Source: CAYLHS01 sp964496205
GTDB lineage: Bacteria > Actinomycetota > Acidimicrobiia > Spongiisociales > UBA4744
DNA: 10,968 nt
Assembly (NCBI GenBank): GCA_964496205.1
Contig: CAZBXV010000061.1
Span: 1 to 10,968 of the forward strand
Reading direction: 5' to 3'
The notes under the pieces were generated by a model. That model worked only from the letters and a program-made list of their open reading frames with translations, was not told where the DNA came from and made no database searches. A program made the translations under genes and the position numbers. Below are positions 5,177 to 10,968 of the stretch, in pieces (within the stretch, counting starts at the first letter, position 1; the number at the start of each line of letters is the position of its first letter).

Positions 5177-8100
5177 CTACAGGACTGTGTCGGTCTCCGT
5201 ACTGTCGTCCAGTTCGAGGGTGATCGACGGCTCAGTGTCTCCGGTCGGGTCGAGGATCCAGAACTCGTCTCGCAGTTGGAACCACCGATTGAGGACGTAG
5301 CGAGCACGAGGTGAACGCGTGTGCCTCCAGTGGTCCTCGATCAGACGGGCAATACTCCGGGCCTGATCGTCGCTGGGCCGACGTGCCAGTGGAGCGGTGT
5401 CGGCGAGCCGCGACTTCGCCGCCTTCTGCGAGTCCCAGATGACAAGCCGTCCCCCGGTCATCCCGGCGGCCGCGTTGCGCCCGATATCGCCGAGCACCAC
5501 AACCGTCCCACCGGTCATGTACTCGGCGAGGTGATCGGACGCTCCCTCGATCACGGCGGCCGCTCCCGAGTTGCGAACGGCGAACCGCTGGCCGACGGTG
5601 CCTGCGACGAACAGGCGGCCGCCGGTCGCTCCGTAGAGACACGCGTTGCCTGCGCCATGAGCCTGCCCATCACCTTCAATGGATGGAACGATTGTGATTG
5701 TGCCGCCGCCCATCCCCTTGCCGACACAGTCGTTCGCCGCGCCAGCGAGATGAAGCGCCACACCCGGCGCGAGAAACGCGCCAAGACTCTGCCCTGCGGA
5801 CCCGTAGAGCCGGATACGAACAGATCCTTCGACCAGACCGGACTCTCCGCACTCCTCGGCGATGATCCCGGACATCCGTGTGCCAATGGCCCGATCGCGG
5901 TTGTGGATGGGATACGACAGGTCGAGCGCGGAGCGTCGCCTGACCACCTCGGGTCCCTCGACTTCGAGCACCCGAGTCAGCGGTGATGCCTTGAAGCGTC
6001 GGAAGGTTCGATCCTCGCGAGGACGCGCGGCGACGAGCAGCCGAGCGAACCGCGAAGCGACCGGATGGTCGGGGTCTGACGCAACCAGCAGGTCGCCCCT
6101 CCCAACCAGATCGTCGAGGCTGTGTGCTCCCAACGTGGCGAGCCAGCGGCGCACGTCCTCTGCGATCATCGCAAAGAGCTGAATCACCTGCTCGACCGAA
6201 CCGGAGTACTTGGCTCGCAGGTCCTCTCGTTGGGTCGTGATCCCCACGGGGCACGTGTTCTCGTGGCATTGCCTGACCATCTTGCAGCCAAGGGCGAGCA
6301 GGGCGACGGTTCCGAAGCCGAATCGATCGGCGCCCAACATCGCGGCGATCACGAGATCCCGACCGGTACGAAGGCCGCCGTCGGTTTCGAGAATCACCCT
6401 GCCGCGCAACCCATTTGCCACGAGTGCCTGATGCGCCTCCGGCAGGCCGATCTCCCACGGTGACCCGGCATGCTTGACGGATACGAGCGGTGACGCCCCG
6501 GTGCCGCCGCTGTGTCCCGAGATGGTGATGACATCTGCCTGCGCCTTGGCGACACCGACGGAGATCGTCCCGACGCCGGGGCCCGAGACGAGCTTCACCG
6601 CGACCCTCGCATGAGGTTTGAACGTCTTGAGGTCGTAGATGAGCTGTGCGAGATCCTCGATGGAGTAGATGTCGTGATGAGGCGGCGGCGAGATGAGGGT
6701 CACACCCGGTTCGGTGTGACGAAGGCCGGCGATGTAATCGGTGACCTTGTGGCCCGGCAGTTGGCCGCCCTCGCCGGGCTTCGATCCCTGGGCCATCTTG
6801 ATCTGGAATTCTTCGGCTGAGGCCAAGTACGTCGGAGTGACTCCGAAACGGCCGGATGCCACCTGCTTGATCGCCGAGTTCCGCGTCGTCCGGTAGCGGT
6901 TCGGGTCCTCGCCACCCTCCCCGGAGTTCGAAAGACCGCCGAGGTAGTTCATTGCTTCCGCGAGCGTCTCATGGGCTTCCGTCGATAGCGCTCCGAGCGA
7001 CATCGCGGCCGTGGTGAATCTTCGGGCGATCCGGTCCCACGATTCCACCTGCTCCAACGGGATCGGCTGTCCGAGTGGTTCGAAGTCGAGCAGATCGCGA
7101 AGCTCCATCGCGGGCCGATCGCGTTCTACGAGATCCAAGTACTTCTCGTAGTCCGACCACTCTCCTGAACGCACGGCACGTTGCAGAGCGAGCACGGTTC
7201 GGGGAGCGTTGATGTGATCGACACCACCCCTGCGGTGCTTGTAGTACCCGTCAATCTCGCTGCTCTCCGTGTCGGCGAATCGGGCATGACGGTCGGTGAC
7301 GTCTTCCGCGATTCGACCGAACCCGAGGCCTCCGACGCGAAGCCGGACCCGGCGAAATGCGAAATCGCACACCTCACCCTTGAGCCCGATCGCTTCGAAC
7401 AGCTCCGATCCGCGGTAGGCGGAGATGGTGCACACACCCATCTTGGACATGATCTTCAGGAGCCCGTTCTCCAGACTGGAGCGGTACCTTTCTTGTGCTT
7501 CGATGATCCCCACGTTCAGATCACCGCCGGCCGCCAGTGCCCTCACCTGTTCGATTGCCATGTAGCAGTTGACCGCGGACGCACCGAAACCGATGAGGCA
7601 CGCAAGGTCATGCGCGTCTCGAGGTTCACCCGAGACCACCACGATGCTGGCCCGGAGACGAAGGCCGTCGTCGATGAGCCGGTGGTGGATCGCACCGACT
7701 GCGAGGAGGATGGGAATCGGCGCGTGTTCGGCGTCAACTCCCCGATCCGACACGAGGAGGATCGAGGCACCATCCCGCACCGCTTCCGACGCTTGCTCGC
7801 AGAGCCGATCGAGCGCCGATCTCATGCCGGCTTCTCTTCGATCGGCGTCGAACAGCGCATCCAACCAAACGGAACGGAATGCGGGATCGTCGCTACTGCG
7901 GATTCGCTCCACCTCGGCATCGCTGAGTACCGGCGATGCCAGCTCCATGAGGCGGGCTTGCTGCGGTGTCTCCTCGAGAAGGGAACCGCGACGACCGAGA
8001 TAGGTGCGCAGTGACATCACGAGGCGTTCCCGGATCGGATCCATCGGCGGGTTGGTGACTTGCGCAAAGGCCTGGTGGAAGTAGCGGCTCATCCGCTGAG

Positions 8101-9592
8101 GGATGCCTCGCAGTTGGGCGAGCGCTGCAAGTCCGGTGTCGTTGCCCATCGAGAGCACCGGATCCCGCCCCTCCGCCATGGGGCCCAGAATCAGCCGCCG
8201 CTCCTCCGGGGTGTAGCCGAAGACCCTTGCGAGGGCCTCGGGATCGAAGCGGTCGTCCTGAAGCTCGTCGAACGGGTCCTGAACGTAGAGCGTTTGAGTC
8301 CTGATCCAGTCGGAGTAGGGAGCACGAGCCGCGAGCTGCCGCTTCACCTCCGCCGCAAAGGTGTGGTTGCCCGTGTCCAGGTCGACGGCGAGCACCTCGC
8401 CAGGGCCGAGCTGGCCGGTTTCGATGGCGCGGATCTCCTCGCCGGGAGCGATCCCCACCTCAGAAGCCACGATGACCAGTTCCGGCGTGATCGTCCAACG
8501 CGCCGGCCGCAGACCGTTCCTGTCGAGACCGGCGATCAGTTGCCGGCCATCGGAGGCCACGATGGCCGCGGGTCCGTCCCATGGTTCGGTGAGAAACGCG
8601 TGGTACTCGTGGAACGCCTGAAGTGGTGGGTCGAGTTCGACGTTCTCCCACGCTTCGGGAATGAGCATCTCTTTGACATGGGTCATCGATCTCCCCGACC
8701 GAACCAGCACCTCGAACGCTTCGTCGAGACTGGCCGAGTCGGAGCGGCTGTCGGACAGCAAAGGTGCGAGTTCGTCGATCCGGTTGTCCCACAGCTCCGA
8801 TCGCAGGTCGTTGGAGCGTGCGGCCATCCACGACCGGTTCGCCTGAACCGTGTTGATCTCGCCATTGTGAGCGAGCATCCGGAATGGCTGGGCGAGCTCC
8901 CACGAAGGGCTCGTGTTCGTCGAGTAGCGCTGATGGAAGATCACGAAGTCGCTCTCGTAGGCGGGGTCCTTCAGATCCCAGTAGAAGTCCTCGATGTTCG
9001 ACGCCGTGAACAGCCCCTTGTAGACGATCGTGCGAGACGACGCCGACACCACGTACAGCCCCTCGATCTGTTCCTTCGCAACGGCCCGTCTCGCCAGAAG
9101 AAGGTGACGTTCAAACGACTCGGTATCGCGAACGTCTCCTGGTGCGACCACGATGGCCTGTTCGATGTTCGGCATGGAGGCTCGCGCCGTTTGGCTGAGC
9201 GCCATCGGTCCGACGGGTACTCGACGCCAGTGGACGACGGTGATGCCCTCGTCGGCAAGCGCACGCGTCACGAGACGACGCGCGTCGTGCGGGTTGCCGG
9301 GCGGCAGGAATGTCACCACGACACCCATCACGAGTCGTGGAACCGACCGCACGCCGGCGGCGCGCAACTCTCTGTCCATGAGTGCGTACGGGATCCTCGT
9401 CATGACTCCCGCTCCGTCCCCCGTGCCGTCCTCGGACTTGGCGCCACGATGGTCCAGATTGTGGAGGCACTCCACGCCGACTCTCACAAGCCGGTGGGAT
9501 GCGGTGCCGGTCCGATCTGCGACGAACCCGACACCGCAGGCGTCGTGCACCTCTGTCCCATCCCAGAGCGGGAAGCCGGCTTCGTGGTTCAT
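5177..9592 (-). CDS. gltB: Glutamate synthase, large (alpha) subunit
   Basis: A 1471-residue protein, close to the usual size of about 1,500. It takes the amide nitrogen of glutamine and transfers it to 2-oxoglutarate, giving two glutamates, in the GS-GOGAT ammonia-assimilation cycle of the cytoplasm. The N-terminal glutamine amidotransferase (class II, Ntn-type) domain has its nucleophile at Cys19 in D-A-C-G-V-G-F, which requires removal of the first 18 residues. It also has F-H-Q-R-Y-S-T-N and L-A-H-N-G-E-I-N-T further on. A central domain follows. The FMN-binding synthase domain (about 830-1200) includes A-M-S-L-G-A-L-S and S-N-S-G-E-G-G-E-D. The [3Fe-4S] cysteines are Cys1103, Cys1109 and Cys1114 (C-x5-C-x4-C). 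The C-terminal GXGXG helix domain spans about 1230-1420. The ATG at 9592 has GAGGA 4 bases upstream. No gltD is seen; the downstream side ends near the gap and the upstream neighbour is divergent. Confidence 0.97.
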   Translation of the reverse strand: MNHEAGFPLWDGTEVHDACGVGFVADRTGTASHRLVRVGVECLHNLDHRGAKSEDGTGDGAGVMTRIPYALMDRELRAAGVRSVPRLVMGVVVTFLPPGNPHDARRLVTRALADEGITVVHWRRVPVGPMALSQTARASMPNIEQAIVVAPGDVRDTESFERHLLLARRAVAKEQIEGLYVVSASSRTIVYKGLFTASNIEDFYWDLKDPAYESDFVIFHQRYSTNTSPSWELAQPFRMLAHNGEINTVQANRSWMAARSNDLRSELWDNRIDELAPLLSDSRSDSASLDEAFEVLVRSGRSMTHVKEMLIPEAWENVELDPPLQAFHEYHAFLTEPWDGPAAIVASDGRQLIAGLDRNGLRPARWTITPELVIVASEVGIAPGEEIRAIETGQLGPGEVLAVDLDTGNHTFAAEVKRQLAARAPYSDWIRTQTLYVQDPFDELQDDRFDPEALARVFGYTPEERRLILGPMAEGRDPVLSMGNDTGLAALAQLRGIPQRMSRYFHQAFAQVTNPPMDPIRERLVMSLRTYLGRRGSLLEETPQQARLMELASPVLSDAEVERIRSSDDPAFRSVWLDALFDADRREAGMRSALDRLCEQASEAVRDGASILLVSDRGVDAEHAPIPILLAVGAIHHRLIDDGLRLRASIVVVSGEPRDAHDLACLIGFGASAVNCYMAIEQVRALAAGGDLNVGIIEAQERYRSSLENGLLKIMSKMGVCTISAYRGSELFEAIGLKGEVCDFAFRRVRLRVGGLGFGRIAEDVTDRHARFADTESSEIDGYYKHRRGGVDHINAPRTVLALQRAVRSGEWSDYEKYLDLVERDRPAMELRDLLDFEPLGQPIPLEQVESWDRIARRFTTAAMSLGALSTEAHETLAEAMNYLGGLSNSGEGGEDPNRYRTTRNSAIKQVASGRFGVTPTYLASAEEFQIKMAQGSKPGEGGQLPGHKVTDYIAGLRHTEPGVTLISPPPHHDIYSIEDLAQLIYDLKTFKPHARVAVKLVSGPGVGTISVGVAKAQADVITISGHSGGTGASPLVSVKHAGSPWEIGLPEAHQALVANGLRGRVILETDGGLRTGRDLVIAAMLGADRFGFGTVALLALGCKMVRQCHENTCPVGITTQREDLRAKYSGSVEQVIQLFAMIAEDVRRWLATLGAHSLDDLVGRGDLLVASDPDHPVASRFARLLVAARPREDRTFRRFKASPLTRVLEVEGPEVVRRRSALDLSYPIHNRDRAIGTRMSGIIAEECGESGLVEGSVRIRLYGSAGQSLGAFLAPGVALHLAGAANDCVGKGMGGGTITIVPSIEGDGQAHGAGNACLYGATGGRLFVAGTVGQRFAVRNSGAAAVIEGASDHLAEYMTGGTVVVLGDIGRNAAAGMTGGRLVIWDSQKAAKSRLADTAPLARRPSDDQARSIARLIEDHWRHTRSPRARYVLNRWFQLRDEFWILDPTGDTEPSITLELDDSTETDTVL

Positions 9593-9596
9593 CGAG

Positions 9597-9601
9597 TCCT
9601 C
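9597..9601 (-). promoter_or_regulatory. Ribosome-binding site of gltB
   Basis: GAGGA on the - strand, separated by CTCG from the ATG at 9592. It supports that start, which also places the processed catalytic cysteine at residue 19, as expected for the propeptide of this family. Confidence 0.6.
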
Positions 9602-9622
9602 GGTAGAGCTTCAGAATGCCCG

Positions 9623-9651
9623 ATGGTAAACGGCGGCCCGTTCCCGTGACA
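9623..9651 (-). promoter_or_regulatory. Possible gltB promoter
   Basis: On the - strand TACCAT (9628-9623) is preceded, at about 18 bases, by a TTGACA-like CTGTCA. The position, about 31 bases upstream of the start codon, would leave a short leader carrying the ribosome-binding site. This is weak and assigned by eye. The rest of the 9593-9739 divergent region shows no clear operator. Confidence 0.3.
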
Positions 9652-9711
9652 GGAAGATGTCGCCATTCGGTCCCGAGGTGATCGATGCACGTTCGAACGG
9701 AACCCGCCCTC

Positions 9712-9735
9712 TATCCTGGTGGAGGAGAAGGGGAG
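9712..9735 (+). promoter_or_regulatory. -10 box and ribosome-binding site of the lipoprotein gene
   Basis: TATCCT at 9712-9717 fits the TANNNT -10 consensus; no good -35 element is evident. GGGGAG at 9730-9735, 4 bases ahead of the ATG at 9740, is a good Shine-Dalgarno sequence and favours that ATG over the in-frame GTG at 9719. Confidence 0.5.
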
Positions 9736-9739
9736 ATCC

Positions 9740-10918
9740 ATGCGCAAGCTGATCGCATTCGCTGCCGTGGTGGGCCTCGTGGCTGCGTGTAGCGGCGCTG
9801 CCGATACGTCTACGACCACCACTTCGACCTCGACCACCGTCGCCTCCACAACGACTTCGAGCACAAGCCCCACCACGACCCTGCCTGTGATCCCACCGGC
9901 GCCGTGGGCTAGCCCAGCGATCACTGATGTGCCGCAGGTGCTCGTCGACCAGTGGGACGCCGCCGACAACAAGACGTGGTGCTCCGCGCTCTACCCGACC
10001 GAAGCACTGGATCCGGACGCAACGATCCGCAAGGCTAACTTCGACGGCGGCTGGGGTATCGCGTGGGACCTTCCGAACGGCCCCGGTCGAGAGGCGTCGG
10101 GTGACTACTGCCCCGACTGTGGACGGGGAGCGTTCGGCATTGCCGGCACCGGCGTGCTCGCCCAAGGTAACGAACCGTCGCTGTGGCCCACTCAGCTCTC
10201 GTGGCAAGACGGCAGCATCGCCGGGTACGGTCTCGAAGGGTTCGCGACGCCAGGGTCCGGCGCTCCGCTACTGATGTATCTCCTCGTATCCGACGAAGGG
10301 TGCCTCTACAACGTCTGGTCGTTCCTTGGCCAGGATCAGCTCCTTCGATTCGTCGACAGCCTCAGGAAGGTCCAAGGCCTCGAGGGCGAACCGACCCTGT
10401 GGCAGTCACAGCAGCCGACGCCGGAAGTCCAGCAGCTCGGGGCGGCACCTTGGGACGAGACACCGCTTACGGTTTCAGATGTGCCGGAGGTGGAGGTATC
10501 GGAGTGGGAGCAGGACGCGGGGTCCCCTGCCGGGTGCCCGATGCTCGCTTTCGAGGATCTTGGCGACGCGGACGGTGCGGTCCCGAGACGGGCCAACAAC
10601 GCAGGTCAGATGCTGGTCGCCTGGGATCTGCCGTCGGGGCCGGGCCACGATGCGTACGGGTATCCGTGCGATGACTGTGGACGTGGTGTGATTGGCCTCG
10701 GCACGATGTCGGCCGGTTCGGGCGCCGACCTGCCGATTGCCTTCGAGTGGGACGACGGAAGCGTCGCGAGGATCCGATCGAGCGCAATCAGCTACGGCAC
10801 CGAGGCGCTTCTCAGCGTCAACGGTTTCGGGTGCACGTACTGGGTGTGGTCACACCTCGGCGACGACAATCTCGAGTATCTGCTCTCCCAGCTCCGCCGC
10901 GTCGAGGGCATGCCCTAG
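9740..10918 (+). CDS. Secreted lipoprotein with two tandem copies of a four-cysteine CxxCGRG domain
   Basis: A 392-residue protein of no family I recognise. Residues 1-16 are a lipoprotein signal (M-R-K, hydrophobic core, V-A-A) with the lipidated Cys17 in V-A-A-C-S. The start at 9740 is chosen because it gives a clean signal peptide and has GGGGAG 4 bases before it. A Thr/Ser linker at about 23-48 spans the cell wall. Two homologous domains follow, at about 55-213 and 236-390. Shared landmarks are A-P-W...D-V-P-x-V, A-W-D-L-P-x-G-P-G (108-116 and 294-302), C-x-x-C-G-R-G (124-130 and 310-316), W-x-D-G-S (155-159 and 337-341), G-C-x-Y-x-V-W-S-x-L-G and L-R-x-V-x-G. Four cysteines match between copies: 81/266, 124/310, 127/313 and 188/365. 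Outside the cell these could form two disulfides per domain or a metal site; this is inference. The partner gene is unknown, and the neighbouring divergent gltB gives no functional link. Confidence 0.9.
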   Translation: MRKLIAFAAVVGLVAACSGAADTSTTTTSTSTTVASTTTSSTSPTTTLPVIPPAPWASPAITDVPQVLVDQWDAADNKTWCSALYPTEALDPDATIRKANFDGGWGIAWDLPNGPGREASGDYCPDCGRGAFGIAGTGVLAQGNEPSLWPTQLSWQDGSIAGYGLEGFATPGSGAPLLMYLLVSDEGCLYNVWSFLGQDQLLRFVDSLRKVQGLEGEPTLWQSQQPTPEVQQLGAAPWDETPLTVSDVPEVEVSEWEQDAGSPAGCPMLAFEDLGDADGAVPRRANNAGQMLVAWDLPSGPGHDAYGYPCDDCGRGVIGLGTMSAGSGADLPIAFEWDDGSVARIRSSAISYGTEALLSVNGFGCTYWVWSHLGDDNLEYLLSQLRRVEGMP

Positions 10919-10926
10919 AAACCAAC

Positions 10927-10968
10927 CCCTTCTTGCGCGAGTGAGCCGTGGGATGGCCGGGCGATCCA
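10927..10968 (+). repeat. Possible third palindrome copy, left arm only (cut by window end)
   Basis: CCCTTCTTGCGCGAGT (10927-10942) matches 14 of 16 bases of the left arm of copy 1, in the same orientation, starting 8 bases after the TAG of the lipoprotein gene. Beyond that the sequence diverges from the other copies. If the 53-base phase held, the right arm would begin at 10965, and the four bases visible there (tcca) do not match it. It is either a diverged or longer-looped copy, or a chance arm match. Confidence 0.4.

Noticed and set aside
8060..9649. Long open frame (529 codons) on the + strand antisense to gltB
   Set aside because: It lies opposite a certain gltB, has the Arg/His-rich composition of an antisense shadow in GC-rich DNA, and has no ribosome-binding site or family features.
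1..10968. tRNA, rRNA, CRISPR array, insertion sequence or phage genes
   Set aside because: Both strands were read for cloverleaf-like sequence, regular direct repeats and transposase or integrase motifs; none was found.

Overview
The window reads as chromosomal DNA of a GC-rich bacterium, most likely an actinobacterium and perhaps of the Acidimicrobiia type. The evidence is strong G/C preference at third codon positions, TANNNT -10 boxes placed directly before start codons, Thr/Ser-rich linkers in the secreted proteins and an ECF sigma gene paired with a very large membrane-anchored partner. The taxonomic call is inference. A run of exactly 100 N at 4972-5071 is the usual scaffold-gap placeholder, so this is probably a draft or metagenome-derived assembly and the true gap length is unknown.

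Left part (1-1360): the 3' end of a di-haem cytochrome c peroxidase/MauG-type gene runs into the window on the + strand. It converges, across a strong hairpin terminator, on a class I SAM-dependent methyltransferase on the - strand. Upstream of the methyltransferase are its probable leaderless promoter, a 51-residue C-terminal gene remnant, and a 53-base near-perfect palindrome that abuts the remnant exactly.

Middle part (1358-4971): a two-gene - strand operon encodes an ECF sigma factor and, one base downstream, a 983-residue single-pass membrane protein with a short cytoplasmic tail and two propeller-like extracytoplasmic regions, the second with six Asp-box repeats. This looks like a surface-sensing sigma/anti-sigma-like pair, though no known anti-sigma domain is visible. 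A second copy of the 53-base palindrome lies upstream of the sigma gene, next to the assembly gap. A coding-like tail on the right side of the gap suggests that another gene is partly hidden in it.

Right part (5072-10968): a complete gltB (glutamate synthase large subunit) on the - strand is divergent from a + strand lipoprotein gene. The lipoprotein contains two tandem copies of an uncharacterised four-cysteine domain with a CxxCGRG motif. A third, partial match to the palindrome's left arm begins 8 bases after the lipoprotein stop and is cut off by the window end.

The candidates for something undescribed are the dispersed 53-base palindrome family, the sigma/propeller pair and the duplicated CxxCGRG lipoprotein domain. 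The other genes are ordinary.
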